Origin: Tetramitus jugosus
Lineage: Eukaryota; Heterolobosea; Eutetramitea; Acrasida; Vahlkampfiidae
Assembly (NCBI GenBank): GCA_937625935.1
Contig: OW569386.1
Span: forward strand, 248,001-312,000
Direction: 5' to 3'
Length of the DNA: 64,000 nt
The notes below the pieces were generated by a model. The model was not told where the DNA came from, searched no databases, and saw only the letters and a program-made list of their open reading frames with translations. This document shows, piece after piece, positions 9,192 through 19,629 of this stretch; within the stretch, counting starts at the first letter, position 1, and each line of letters opens with the position of its first letter. The translations under genes and the position numbers were made by a program.

Positions 9192-10457
9192 ATGAGAGAC
9201 ATCAAGCGAGTTCTAGATGTCGTTTGTGGTGTAAGCGAATCAGAAAACAACATTGTGACTCCTGATGATGTTGTAATACCTAAAGCTTTTGCATCGATAT
9301 GCTTCAACGTGTTCAAAGTTTCCAATCTTGGCGTTTCTACAGCTTGGTCATCACCGATGTCTAAGAATTTTGTTGAATTAATGAATTCTCATAGCGAAAA
9401 TATTGCCCAATTGTCCTCTGCTGTTCTACGTTGTCATTCTACGAAAACTGTTGCAAGTGGTACAAGCTTTGCAATTGCTCCTGGCACCATTGTCAGTAGT
9501 TCATGTACTGGTCAGAGCTTGCCTCCACCAATCATTGCCACACATAAACAAGAAACTAGAGAAGTAGTCATCAACGCACTCCATACTCCCTGTGCATCAA
9601 AACTTGGATATGCTATTGAAAAGACACTTGACTTTAGTGGATCAGTGATGAAAGATCGAGATACTAGTGTTGTCATTACAGATACACAGAGAATAGATCC
9701 TATTCTTGGACTAACAGGAAATTTTAACATTTTCGATGTTGCATTGTTTTCCGTAGAATATGCTGATCAGCCAAAGGTTTTATTCATCCCTTCTGCTTCA
9801 TGTGTCCAGCCTGGTTCTGCAATCGCTGCTATTGGGTTTCCTGGCTCAGAACTCATGGATAACAATGATTATACGAATTCTCTAATCCCATTCTCTTACA
9901 GAAATTCTATCCCTAACTTCCATTACTTGAAACAGATATTCTATCAGTTTGGTGGTCTCTGTGCAAGTGTTGGGACCATTCTCAGGCCATATGGGGAAAA
10001 CAATAAGCAGTGGATTGAAATAGATTCCACTGAATACACTCCACATAACCACTATACACTTGTCTCAGATGAAACAGTGTTCGATGGAAGCTCTGGTGGA
10101 CCATTAGTATGTTTGGACAACTTGAAAATCTATAAAATCAAAGATAAGACCGGTATTGAATGGACTCTAGTTGAATTCGTTGGAATTCATACAGGTGGAG
10201 AGTTTGTGAGCTGCATTGACTGTCTTCGCCAACTTCCCAAGACCAGAGCCATCCAGAATCCCTCTACACTGAAAGTATGTGAGGTATGCACATCAGATGA
10301 GTCTCCCAAAATGAAAAGGTCCAAGGCCTTTAACCATAGCATTAGTGTTCACCATGAAATGTTTGCCGAAATGTACAAGACTCGAGTTATCCCGAAAATT
10401 CGAGAGTTGTTTGGTACTTTGCCGGAAGGAATCCTCGCATACATCAATGTGCATTAA
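9192..10457 (+). CDS. Trypsin-like serine-protease-fold protein, probably inactive
   Basis: A 421-residue protein from the ATG at 9192 (a TTG three codons upstream is not needed). It has the signature of a chymotrypsin-fold protease: a GTSFAIAPGTIVSSS strand near residue 90, a NIFDVALF motif holding the candidate catalytic Asp near 180, and DGSSGGPLVC with the nucleophile Ser near 299, followed by a GIHTGGE strand. The TN-HH-V segment that normally supplies the catalytic His just after the first strand reads SSSCTGQ here, so the His appears replaced. A nearby His (IIATHKQE) might substitute. There is no signal peptide, so it is probably cytosolic or nuclear. CxxC-like pairs near 340-370 could bind zinc. 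Function unknown. Confidence 0.6.
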   Translation: MRDIKRVLDVVCGVSESENNIVTPDDVVIPKAFASICFNVFKVSNLGVSTAWSSPMSKNFVELMNSHSENIAQLSSAVLRCHSTKTVASGTSFAIAPGTIVSSSCTGQSLPPPIIATHKQETREVVINALHTPCASKLGYAIEKTLDFSGSVMKDRDTSVVITDTQRIDPILGLTGNFNIFDVALFSVEYADQPKVLFIPSASCVQPGSAIAAIGFPGSELMDNNDYTNSLIPFSYRNSIPNFHYLKQIFYQFGGLCASVGTILRPYGENNKQWIEIDSTEYTPHNHYTLVSDETVFDGSSGGPLVCLDNLKIYKIKDKTGIEWTLVEFVGIHTGGEFVSCIDCLRQLPKTRAIQNPSTLKVCEVCTSDESPKMKRSKAFNHSISVHHEMFAEMYKTRVIPKIRELFGTLPEGILAYINVH

Positions 10458-10591
10458 GCTGTATCCATCTTGCCTTGCCAGCTGCGATTCGTTTTCCTAA
10501 ACAACAGTTGTTTAACAATAATTTGAAATATACAGATCGTTTGATTCCTAGTTAGCGTTTATTACATATTTACAAGTGAAAGGTTCTCAAC

Positions 10592-11101
10592 TCAATGAGA
10601 AGTAGTTCTCTTCTCCAGCGTGTTCTTTGAGTTAGTTCTTCCCTTCTTCTTGCTCATCACACCAGATAGAGCTGCTCTTGACAAAGCAGTTTCATTGTAG
10701 TTAATGTTTCTTCTTGTTCTTGTTCCCTTTGCGATGATATTCTTTGGCGAGAGGGTGCTTGGTTCTTTGAGTGAGCACTTCTTAATAATGTTTCTTCTTG
10801 AGGTACTTGAGCTGGCCATTGTATTATTAGTTGTTGTTAACTTGTTGTTACTTCTAGAGGTTGTTTTTTCTTGTTGCAAACAGACAAAAATGCTCAACCT
10901 AAATATCGCATTTTCATTTCCAGATAATTTTTTCATTTCCATTCTTTTGGCGATCAAGGAACTTTCACTGAGGAACTTTTTTTGCATCACAACTTTCTTC
11001 TGTTTCTTTGGAGAGGAAAATGGATGGTAGTCTGTCGCTTGATTAAATCGCGAAGTTGTAATGACGAAGTTTGTGCATAAAATACATAACACCAGCTGCA
11101 T
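10592..11101 (-). CDS. Small very basic protein, unknown
   Basis: An open frame of up to 169 residues, rich in Lys, Arg, Ser and Thr. The C-terminal half has repeated basic patches (RRNIIKK, RTRRN, MSKKKGR), suggesting a nucleic-acid-binding or nuclear protein. A TATATAA run lies right against the first ATG (about 11102-11112), so that ATG is probably upstream of the transcription start. The ATG 38 codons further in (about 10987) would give 131 residues. A third candidate precedes the Ser-rich MASSSTSRR segment. I recognise no domain. It converges on the protease-like gene, leaving about 135 bases between the two stops. It may not be coding. Confidence 0.4.
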   Translation of the reverse strand: MQLVLCILCTNFVITTSRFNQATDYHPFSSPKKQKKVVMQKKFLSESSLIAKRMEMKKLSGNENAIFRLSIFVCLQQEKTTSRSNNKLTTTNNTMASSSTSRRNIIKKCSLKEPSTLSPKNIIAKGTRTRRNINYNETALSRAALSGVMSKKKGRTNSKNTLEKRTTSH

Positions 11102-11147
11102 TTATATATAAACGAACGGCAAAAAACAAGGACAAAGAGTTGACATA

Positions 11148-12218
11148 TTATCCATGTCCATAGATGTTATTCGCCAATATATCCTTCAATCCATGCAACT
11201 CCAATTTCCACTTCTTGGTCAACAGACTCAACACACTCTGATCGTGTCTGTGTTGAGAGAAACCTGGAACATTGGGCAATCCAAACATATTTCCATCATC
11301 TGTACTCGCTCTTGGATCTTGCATGTACGTTAGCCATTCACCAACAAACCTCTGAGCCTTGAACGTATTCTTGACAATCACTGCCACAGCGTTCATTTGC
11401 CATGATGACTTGACGTCTGGATCAGTGTCCATTCCCATCAAAACATAGGCATCACGCTTTGTCCAATCACTCTCTGGTAGGCCCACTGGGAACACGACAA
11501 TATTCTGCGTGTCCAACAACTCCTTAATCTTTTCACTTGAATCAAAGAATGACCTCGTGTTTTCACTGTCAGCATCCGTGTACACAATGTAATCATCTGG
11601 CTTTGCAATGTTGACCATTGTGTGAAGCATAATGTAAGGTTTCCACAACCAGTAACCAGCTCCTCTGCTCCTTGATAGAATATTCTTGTTCTTCTCTCTA
11701 AATCCCTTGTCTAGTGAGCTCATGTCGAACATGAGGCACTTGTCGACACCGCCCTTGGAGTACGCCATGTCGCAGTTACGTTTTTGAGCTGTTTTACAGC
11801 ATCCCTCTGCAAAGTTTACATGGTAAATGTAACCTGGTTTTGTTGTTGTTGCTTCAGCTGTGGTGGATTGCTGTTGCTGTATCACCGTAGAGGGTATGTT
11901 TCCCGCCGAAAGCTTGGCAATTTTCTCTTGCGCTTCGGACAATTGTTTTTGGAGCGACTCTATCAGTTGAGCGGAAGTTTGCTGATTTTGTAGTTGTTGA
12001 TCTTGTGGTGTCTTGTTGCCGCGCAAATGCACCATATTGACAGCTTCATCCTCCTTTTTCAATGTATCAATGGACGTATCAGAGTTCATGATCCAAACAA
12101 AAGTCAACACTACGACAAAAATGAAGAGAGCAAGAGAAATGGCAAGCTTGACTCGCGAAGAGGACAGGGATCTAAAATTGGCACCACCTCCACGATGCTT
12201 GTGAAAGTGAGATGACAT
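11148..12218 (-). CDS. Type II membrane glycosyltransferase-like protein
   Basis: A 356-residue protein with a short basic cytoplasmic tail, one membrane anchor at about residues 24-44, a Gln-rich stem and a lumenal domain from about 130. The domain shows GYWLWKPYI followed by DDYIVYTDADSE. This pair is typical of a GT-A-like family of polysaccharide/glycan transferases in which the DAD acts as the DXD metal site. A pair of neighbouring Cys (EGCCKTAQKRNC) suggests disulphides. It probably adds a sugar to glycans in the Golgi or ER; donor and acceptor are unknown. Its 5' end faces the HPP-family gene. One of three type II glycosyltransferase-like genes in the window. Confidence 0.7.
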   Translation of the reverse strand: MSSHFHKHRGGGANFRSLSSSRVKLAISLALFIFVVVLTFVWIMNSDTSIDTLKKEDEAVNMVHLRGNKTPQDQQLQNQQTSAQLIESLQKQLSEAQEKIAKLSAGNIPSTVIQQQQSTTAEATTTKPGYIYHVNFAEGCCKTAQKRNCDMAYSKGGVDKCLMFDMSSLDKGFREKNKNILSRSRGAGYWLWKPYIMLHTMVNIAKPDDYIVYTDADSENTRSFFDSSEKIKELLDTQNIVVFPVGLPESDWTKRDAYVLMGMDTDPDVKSSWQMNAVAVIVKNTFKAQRFVGEWLTYMQDPRASTDDGNMFGLPNVPGFSQHRHDQSVLSLLTKKWKLELHGLKDILANNIYGHG

Positions 12219-12636
12219 GATTTGCTATGTGTGTTTAGTTAGTTGCTGAAAGCTTTTTGTGAATCAAGCGTGGATTTGTTGTTGCCGCTTGAGTGAAAAA
12301 AGCAGAACCTTTTTTATGTGTTCCACAGATTCTCAGCGCAGGAAATCCAGTGAAGAACTCCTGGAAATGGAAGGGAAAAAGACTACTTGGTTCAGAGATA
12401 TAAGCTAACTGGTTTAATCTCACTTTGTCGTCGATCAGGTGTACAAAAGAGTTTTGGTCATCATTAAGAGTATCGATTTAGATTCACTTGCTCGATAACT
12501 TGTTGTAATCGCTCACAAGCGAAACGAAAAAAATCATTTGGGACAATTTTCATCGTTGATTTTTTTTGACAAAGAAATCACGTCACTTCCATTTTCACGA
12601 CTGTTGCGATACGAATACCAAAAACTTCAAACTATC
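12219..12636. promoter_or_regulatory. Divergent promoter region, glycosyltransferase / HPP gene
   Basis: About 418 bases between two divergent start codons. It contains short open frames only; nothing else recognisable. The part before 12637 is open in the HPP frame for 33 codons, but starts only with TTG. Confidence 0.4.
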
Positions 12637-13755
12637 ATGGACCCAACCCATTCAATAAATGGTGATTCTGTTGGTTATTCGACACAGGATCGCACTGCCC
12701 CGATTGTTGTTGGAACAATAGTCATTGAACCCCAACTGAACATGGGTATTGCACCACCCATGTTCGATAAAGAAAGAAACTTGTTGTTGTTGTCTGAGAT
12801 CAATTCCAAGTTCCAGTGTCTCTATTCTTGTGACGGCAGTCAGCAACAAACAAATGAAAATTGTTCGTTGCGCCAGATGACAATTCTTTCTGATCTGAGT
12901 GAAAGCACATTGCTCGACATTCAGAGATGTCTCTGCAAGCACACTGATATCATCAGGGAACAGAATCAAACGACTGGTGCAGTTGTTTCTCAGACTCATT
13001 CTCAAGATCGTTTGGATCACCAGGGAACATCTGACACAGCATCTCAACCAGAAAGTAGTGAAGAGCTGCAAGAGAAGAAAACGAAACAGAAACGGTTTTT
13101 GGCCTACATGAAGAAGCATGCCAAGCGTTCACTGAGATCTGTTTTTCCCAGTTACAAAACATTTTCCTACGGACTGGAAACACCAAGGAGCTATATGAAA
13201 AAGTTGTTTGTAGATACGCGGTGGCGCAAAACAAGAGGAGACACTGGTCCAAAGAGTCTCTTTGAAGCATTTTGGTTGTCGTTGGCTGCATTTGTGTCCT
13301 TGTTGTTGATTGGAATCTTGAGTGAGTTTGCTCTGCGGAAATCCTTCAATAACAAAGCGGGTATCCTATATCCAGCGTTTGGAGCCACCGCGTTTCTCTT
13401 GTTTGGGAATCAGACAGCCTATGTGGCTCAAATTAAGAATTTTACCTGGGGTCACATCATAGCCACAACGACTGCTCTGATTATTGTTCAGATTGGAGGA
13501 ACAGCCAACTACTGGTGGGTGCTCGGTCCTCTGTCCGTGGCCATCTCTCTGTTTGTCATGCTGTTGACCGAAACGCTCAATCCTCCGAGTGGTGCATTTG
13601 CAATGCTGTTGATTGTGTCGAGTGATGCTATCAAGGTTGGATGGTGGACGATATTGACATCTTTGTTGGGTACATACATCATGATCATTGTTGCCATTGT
13701 CTTCATGGACATTTTCAAGTTTTACAAATATCCAAAATACTGGCGGATTGTATAA
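12637..13755 (+). CDS. HPP-family integral membrane protein
   Basis: A 372-residue protein from the ATG at 12637. The first 200 residues are hydrophilic, with Gln-rich parts and a basic segment near 145-190. The last 165 residues hold four to five hydrophobic helices matching the HPP family: SLFEAFWLSLAAFVSLL, a PAFGATAFLLF segment, a WWVLGPLSVAISL helix, and TLNPPSGAFAMLL, which corresponds to the HPPGGA motif that names the family (here NPPSGA). HPP proteins transport nitrite in chloroplasts or are uncharacterised in bacteria. The long cytosolic N-terminus is unusual, since bacterial members are usually just the membrane part. Convergent with the SAPS-domain gene, with 67 bases between stops. 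Confidence 0.75.
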   Translation: MDPTHSINGDSVGYSTQDRTAPIVVGTIVIEPQLNMGIAPPMFDKERNLLLLSEINSKFQCLYSCDGSQQQTNENCSLRQMTILSDLSESTLLDIQRCLCKHTDIIREQNQTTGAVVSQTHSQDRLDHQGTSDTASQPESSEELQEKKTKQKRFLAYMKKHAKRSLRSVFPSYKTFSYGLETPRSYMKKLFVDTRWRKTRGDTGPKSLFEAFWLSLAAFVSLLLIGILSEFALRKSFNNKAGILYPAFGATAFLLFGNQTAYVAQIKNFTWGHIIATTTALIIVQIGGTANYWWVLGPLSVAISLFVMLLTETLNPPSGAFAMLLIVSSDAIKVGWWTILTSLLGTYIMIIVAIVFMDIFKFYKYPKYWRIV

Positions 13756-13822
13756 AATAAAAGAGAACTGAAACCGGTATATAAATTAAATTAGTGTGTT
13801 ATTCTGTATTATGGTACTTTCT

Positions 13823-16450
13823 CTATTCTATAATGTCGTCGCTGCCGCTGTGATACTCAGCAACCTTTATCATGGTTTCATCATCATCTTCGTCCTCGTC
13901 TGAAGAATCACTGGAACTCTCATCATCATAATCAATCATGTCATCAAAATCTTGGAATTCCTTATCCATTTGTTCTTGCAAATCATCGTGAAACTTTTCA
14001 CTCTCTGACATGGAACCAATTTGTTTCGATTCGAGCGCATTTCGTTCTGCGAGAGAGTTGTGAACAAACTCGTCCCATTCAGTCAAGCTCAACTCTCTAA
14101 TCAGATCTGCAACAATACTCTGCGATTGAGCTGTTGTCACAATAGAATTAGAAATGATGACCAAGTGGCCCATATAACCCTTGCGCACCTTTGATTTTTC
14201 ATTCTTCTTGTTTGCTTCGACAATGCGCTCAATAATCTTCACATCTCTGAACAGTGTTCTCTTCAAGTCGGTTGACTCACCTGCGAGAATGAAACTCACA
14301 TTCTTCAGCACCATATTGTGCAAAATATTGTTGAATTCGTACTTGAAGAACAAATCAAACATGACAGCGAGAACGTTGTGACGAATGAGCTCACGTTCAA
14401 TGGGTGGGAAGGAAATATGATACAGAGCAGATAGGAATTCGATCACCTTCAATCTAATTTCTCCTAGTGGAGGATCTAGTGTGCCGAATGATAGATGAAT
14501 CTCGGACATGGTGGGAGGATTTCGCAGAATGTCTACAAACTGGTAGATGCGAGACATGATGACCCGCAGTGGCACAGGCAGCTTACTAATCTCGTCGTCT
14601 TCGTTTTCTTCTTCAGCTTCGTTCACTTCTTCATCATCGTCGTCATAGTTGTTGCTGCTGCGACGGTTATTGGTGCCAGTGTTGTCAATAGACATGATAT
14701 CGAACGAAGTATCGATCAATGTGGTGAACAACGGTATTGTTTCCATCAACACATGAGAATTTGGCTATCATAATAATAATCATTGATTCAAAAAAACAAG
14801 AAGAAAATCAATGGCGTGTGAGCCAATCGCTACAATGAAAGAGCAACCAAAGAAACAAATATCACATCCATGTGAAAATACATACATTGTTGAGAATGGA
14901 ATCCATGAGCTTAATCATCACATTTTCATCATACAACAGAGAGGCAGCCAAAGGATTAATTCTCTCCTTTTCCAAGTGAATACTTGTCGATCTCTTTACG
15001 ATTTCAGTCAACACCTTGGCTGCACTCGTGTGAATCTCGGGTTCATTCTCCGGATTGAAACATGCAATCAATTTATCAATCAGATTACCCGTGTTTAACC
15101 ACCAATTGGAAACATCGTTTGATGAAATGTCCTTGCGAGCGAGCAAAATGTCACACATTGTAAATCTCAATAGCATATCGTCCATGCCCGGAATGTTCAA
15201 ATGAGTGACAAAACTTTGTGCAAACGATTCATCCTGAGACACTGTGTACTTCATCAACTGCACACGAGTGAACCAAAAAACAAAAGAGGCAACACAGTAA
15301 ACACACAAGCACAATAAAGAATTGGTGTCAAGAATGTTGTGATTACTACACGTCGTGTAACAGCAACAAAATATATGTATATATATATACATATAGAGAT
15401 ACATACATCAAAAATCTTCTTCTGATAGAGTCCTCTCAACACTTTCAACCAATATCCAGCGAGCAAAGGATTCAACGGATACTCGTTACTCAAGAATCCA
15501 AACAAGGCCGACAACAGCACCTTATCACTCACAATTGCAGTATACAATTGATCAATATCACATGCCAAGATATCAGCGGCCAATTGTGGATATTTTCTTA
15601 TGCGCTTCTCCAATCGTTCCTCATCAAAATAAACTTGTGGAGAAGAAATGGATGATTCCTGTTGTTCAGATTGAGAATTGCTGTCATTGTCGTTGTTGTT
15701 ATTTTTTCCTACTGTTGTTGTTGTTGTTGTCTCTGCTTCTGCTTCTTCCTCTTCTTTTGATTCTTGTGTCGTTTGATTGTCCTCTGATCCGTTTCCTTCT
15801 GTTGCTAATGACGACTCATTCGCTGTTGTTATTGGTTCCGTTTCATCACTTTCATTCGTCTTTTGATCACTCTCCCATTCCTTATCATTCTCCTCATTAC
15901 TATCATCATCACTTTCATTCTTCTTCTGTGATGATTCAGCCATTTCGATTTGTTTTTGCATTTCAAGCATTTTTGCATTCATTTTCTCTGCATAAAATTC
16001 AATAGAGTCCCTCAAACTGATATAATCCTTTTGTGGCGATGACGATGATCGCGTCGAAGAAGAAGGAGGAGGAACAGAACCCAACAATGGAATACTACTG
16101 CCCATTTTCATTCGTTCCGCAAGTGTGAAATCTCTTGAAAAACTGCTAAAATCCAATCGAATGTCCACTGTTAGATACTCGATCAATTTTGTCATGTTTT
16201 CACCCTTGACCAAACTAATGTAAACGACATTTTTTTTGTGTGTGCGTGTAAGCAAAACATTTCAAAAAAAAAAACAACAAAAATAACAACAAAAAAAATA
16301 AAAAGCTTACAATGCAACCAATTTAGAGTTGTGAGCTTTTGCTTCCTGCAACACATCACTCTTATCCAAAACTTCTTCCAATGTACAATTTTCCTTCTCC
16401 AACAGTGTCTCGACTTCTGATTTTGTCTGTAGTCCCAATCGTTGTAACAT
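13823..16450 (-). CDS. SAPS-domain protein (PP6/SIT4 phosphatase regulatory subunit), four exons
   Basis: Exons on the minus strand are 16311-16450, 15407-16214, 14886-15257 and 13823-14764. The three introns (96, 149 and 121 nt) begin GTAAGC, GTATGT and GTATGT and end AG. Joining them gives 753 residues in one frame, matching the SAPS family end to end: TLEEVLDKSDVLQEAKAHN, then KLVA|FLVKGEN across intron 1, NPLLAGYWLKVLRGL, and DMLLRFTMCD after intron 2. SAPS proteins are scaffolds of the PP6/Sit4 phosphatase catalytic subunit. Exon 2 carries a long acidic Ser/Thr/Asn/Glu-rich insert, and the C-terminus is very acidic. The first ATG in frame is at 16450, but the same frame is open to about 17100 upstream through Ser/Asn-rich sequence without an ATG. 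So an N-terminal extension from an unseen exon is possible. Confidence 0.82.
15372..15395. repeat. 24-base AT palindrome inside SAPS-gene intron 2
   Basis: The 24 bases are a perfect self-complementary run of TA dinucleotides with one G and one C. In the transcript it would form a hairpin within the 149-nt intron. Confidence 0.6.
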
Positions 16451-17238
16451 GTTTGAGTCTTTGACTAAACTCCACAAGTGTTTTAAAAATTTACCTGATT
16501 TATCTACACCACCACTACTACCACTACTATTATTATTATTATTATTATTACTATTATTTGATTTATTACTCTTCTTTGATGATGACGATGAAGATTTGAC
16601 TGATGATGATGATGATGATTTTGATCGTTTTGGTTCTTCTTCAGCTAAAGGGGAAGTTACCGTAGCTTCTGATGATGATGATGTACTGTTATTCTTGTTG
16701 TTGTTGTTGTCACCAGTGATTGTTATTGTTGTTAAGCTATCGTTGTTGATTTCGATCGTGGGAGAAGAGGCTGATGATTGACTCTCAATAGTTGTAGTTA
16801 TTGTAGTTGTTGTTGTTGATTCTGGTTGTTGTTCAGTAGTTGAAGAAGGTTGGTTTGATGATGACACTTTCACACGTTGGGGGAATGGTTGTTGTTCTTG
16901 TTGTTGTTGTTTTTTTTTTCTCTCGAGGTTTGTACAAAAATTGATGATTGTTGTTGTTCGACTTGTGGTTTTTTTTTGTTTGGCCGTCGAAGGAGGACAT
17001 TGGCGGGCAATTGGATGTTGTTCATCCTTCGATCGTGAAGGTGAGATGGAGTTGTGGGAGGGAGAGTCCTTCAGGTCCTGGATGGAAGAATGCTTGGTTT
17101 CTCATTGCATTGAGTTTTTGTGACCACACAATCTCTAGTCAACCTTGCCTTCTATTTTTAAGAGTTTTGACCTAAACCAAAGTAATTCTGAGGTTTCCTA
17201 AGATGAATTCAAGGTTGATCAACTCATAAAACAAAATA
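16451..17238. other. Upstream region of SAPS gene, open but without ATG, plus divergent promoter
   Basis: From 16451 to about 17100 the SAPS frame stays open on the minus strand. The part to 16873 would encode poly-Ser, poly-Asn and Thr/Glu/Gln-rich sequence, including an (ATT)n tract near 16528-16557. No ATG occurs in this frame. The remainder up to 17238 precedes the plus-strand repeat-protein gene. Confidence 0.5.
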
Positions 17239-17991
17239 ATGGTCGAAGCAGTTTCCAATCAACCAGATGTTGCTACCGAATTTTTTCGAGAAATTAATGA
17301 TCCTCCCTTGCTCAAAAGAGTGAATACAAAGAAAATTAATCATGTTCGCAACAAAAAATTGATTCATCAAGAGAATAAGAGTGAGATTTTGGAACTGCAT
17401 GAACAACCAATAGTGAGAAATGTTTATCATACACCCATTATTACAGTGATCAAGGAAGAACCTATTGAAGTGGTTGTAAATGAATCGGAGGAATTCAAAG
17501 CTCCGACAGGTATAGCTCTTCTTAAGAGCATTGACCTCTCTGGTGCCATGGACAGGTCAGTTGAAATTAGAATGGAGGAAGAGAAGATAATAGAAGATAT
17601 TCCCGTATTGAAAGAGGTAAGTCGAGTGACGACCAAGGAGGTGCATCATCGTAAGATTATAACGGAGATACGCAAGACTCCCATCATTGAAATTCATGAG
17701 CAACAAATTCAAAGGATCGTGTACGAGAAGCCAATCACACGAACTGTTAAACATGAAACCATCTTTCTCGAAGAGGAACAAGCAGTCTATGAGACCGAGA
17801 TCTCATCTGGCGAAGATGCAGAAGCAGAATTGACAAGCATTGAGGAAACAAAGGAACAATCTCGCACCACCATCATTGGAAACTCTAAGAATCTAGTGAT
17901 ATCTCTCTATGATCTTCTCGTTCCCAAACTCGTCCAGTACATTGTAATGTACTTGTTTTTTTTCACGTTCAGGTCAGGAATAAAAACATAA
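17239..17991 (+). CDS. Charged Val/Ile/Pro/Glu/His repeat protein with C-terminal hydrophobic segment
   Basis: A 250-residue protein with two long repeats of alternating hydrophobic and charged residues: ILELHEQPIVRNVYHTPIIT near residue 55 and IIEIHEQQIQRIVYEKPITR near 150. A third weaker copy is possible. Each contains the core HEQ-I-R-VY-PI. This style (short E/K/H/P/V/I repeats) recalls alveolin-like cytoskeletal proteins, but I cannot establish homology. The last 20 residues before the basic end form a hydrophobic stretch (VQYIVMYLFFFTF), so the protein could be tail-anchored. ATG at 17239 follows an A-rich leader. The gene is convergent with the epimerase gene. Function unknown. Confidence 0.6.
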   Translation: MVEAVSNQPDVATEFFREINDPPLLKRVNTKKINHVRNKKLIHQENKSEILELHEQPIVRNVYHTPIITVIKEEPIEVVVNESEEFKAPTGIALLKSIDLSGAMDRSVEIRMEEEKIIEDIPVLKEVSRVTTKEVHHRKIITEIRKTPIIEIHEQQIQRIVYEKPITRTVKHETIFLEEEQAVYETEISSGEDAEAELTSIEETKEQSRTTIIGNSKNLVISLYDLLVPKLVQYIVMYLFFFTFRSGIKT

Positions 17992-18147
17992 TCAGAGCTC
18001 TTCCTTCATAAAATGTCCGTGTCGAGAACAAGGAGCTGAATCATTTTTGAATATGATGGAGATGTACGCCTGGTCTTGAAATACTCCCTCAGTCAACCAT
18101 GCAAAAAAATGATATCATGCCCACAAGATAAGTTAAGATAAGTTCAT

Positions 18148-19167
18148 TTATTTTCTTTTGACAATCATACTTGCACTCCATGATTGTGAAGGTGCGAGTT
18201 GAATCGCAGTTTGGGCGACAGCTGCTTCCACGCACACAAACTTTAGATAGTCCTCATCTGGCATATCAGCCAAAGACTTTGCTTTCTCAATCCATGGATT
18301 CCAAACAACGCAGTCCACAAATCCTCCCTTGTTCTTCTCATTGGATTGAGGCAATTCAATCACAACACCAGATTGTGCCGAGCTAGACACATTATCCTTG
18401 TCAAACAACACTTGGACCTCACTGGATGATTCATTGTTTAAACTTGGCTTCAGATTCAAATAAACTCGATCAACTTCCTCCTTGAAGGTTATCAACTCAT
18501 CCACTTGCGGCACCATTACTTGATTATTGCTGCTGGTGTCGTTTCTCACCACCTTGTCCAAGTAGTTCAATCCTTGAAGACCATAAACACCAACCTGCTC
18601 CACACGTGGCACACTAAAGTACGTATGGAGCGCACAAGTAAATTCAACATCACCTCCCATCTCATTCTTGTTCACAACATGAAAATCAGTCTTCAATTCG
18701 TTGCGATGAGTCAGCGTAATCGTGTACAGTGCTTCAAATTGATTCTGAGACCACGAATCTCTTGTTTCACTCGTATCGTTCAACTGCAACACAACAGAAG
18801 CATCTCCTTGTTCATTCACCAGAGTTGCCTTGATTTTCCACTCGTCTGACTGCCTAGCAAACCCATGTTGAACAGGCAGAGGTCCATTGGAGCCGAATTG
18901 AGGGAAGCAAATGGGAATTCCACCTCTAATCTTGCTTCCCTTTTGAAGGATGGCATTTGGGCTCATGTACAATAACTCTGATTCTCCGTCATGGAACGAA
19001 GTGACGTGTGCCCCGTGAAGGAGAATTTTGACGGAGGAATGCGGAGTTTTAGGGTTGGTCAACTGAATTTGAAACAAGTCATTCTCGGATGAAACAATGG
19101 ATATGTAGGGTATTTGGCCATATCTCTCATTGAGAACTTGCAAGTTGTGATCCTTGGTGTTTGACAT
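18148..19167 (-). CDS. Glucose-6-phosphate 1-epimerase (D-hexose-6-phosphate mutarotase)
   Basis: A 339-residue protein using the ATG at 19167; the frame extends further upstream only from a TTG. It belongs to the aldose-1-epimerase superfamily, hexose-6-phosphate branch. Seen are [10 protein letters not shown], the [12 protein letters not shown] motif, PVQHGFARQ with the candidate catalytic His near residue 101, and FVCVEAA with the catalytic Glu near 312. The family interconverts alpha and beta anomers of glucose 6-phosphate in the cytosol, feeding glycolysis and the pentose phosphate pathway. There is no targeting sequence. Length is slightly above the usual 290-310. The tRNA-Lys gene lies 167 bases upstream on the same strand. 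Confidence 0.88.
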   Translation of the reverse strand: MSNTKDHNLQVLNERYGQIPYISIVSSENDLFQIQLTNPKTPHSSVKILLHGAHVTSFHDGESELLYMSPNAILQKGSKIRGGIPICFPQFGSNGPLPVQHGFARQSDEWKIKATLVNEQGDASVVLQLNDTSETRDSWSQNQFEALYTITLTHRNELKTDFHVVNKNEMGGDVEFTCALHTYFSVPRVEQVGVYGLQGLNYLDKVVRNDTSSNNQVMVPQVDELITFKEEVDRVYLNLKPSLNNESSSEVQVLFDKDNVSSSAQSGVVIELPQSNEKNKGGFVDCVVWNPWIEKAKSLADMPDEDYLKFVCVEAAVAQTAIQLAPSQSWSASMIVKRK

Positions 19168-19333
19168 TTTGTGTGCCTTTGCTATTCTTTGTTTTTTGTG
19201 TTTTGAAGTGTTTTTTCGGGACAGATCGCGATCTCTCTTCCACGAGAAGGAAAACAATAATGATCAAACAACGCGTGATGAACAAGTATCTTGCCCGGCC
19301 AAAACCAAGACCAACTGGCAAGCAAAACGACAT

Positions 19334-19406
19334 CGCCCACCGAGGGGCTCGAACCCTCGACCACAAGGTTAAGAGCCTTGCGCTCTACCGACTGAGCTAG
19401 ACGGGC
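19334..19406 (-). tRNA. tRNA-Lys (anticodon CTT)
   Basis: A 73-base cloverleaf on the minus strand. The acceptor stem GCCCGTC pairs with GGTGGGC (with G-U pairs). The D arm starts TAGCTCAGTCGGTAGAGC, the anticodon loop is CTCTTAA with anticodon CTT, and the T arm holds GGTTCGAGCC. Discriminator base is G. No intron. An A and B box are present in the D and T arms. Confidence 0.95.
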
Positions 19407-19629
19407 TATATGTTAGTTTTTCCAGTGTGAAAAAATCGAGCGGAGTATTTGACCATAACGGGTGTTGGTTGTGGTTTGTGTTTTCGCTGAAGGAACAAGT
19501 CACTGTTGTTTGCTCGGCTGATGTATGTGTTCTATTGTTCGATCTTCTGATGTTTGTTTCTTTTTGGTTGATGGTGATTCAAAAACAGATCAGATTTTCG
19601 CGTTATCAGATCATAAAAAAAACAAAGTG

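Noticed and set aside
15535-16005. Long Leu/His-rich plus-strand frame
   Set aside because: It is the opposite strand of the acidic Ser/Thr/Glu-rich insert of the SAPS gene.
19168-19257. N-terminal extension of the epimerase
   Set aside because: Starts only at TTG and is basic leader-like sequence close to the tRNA; the ATG at 19167 fits the family.
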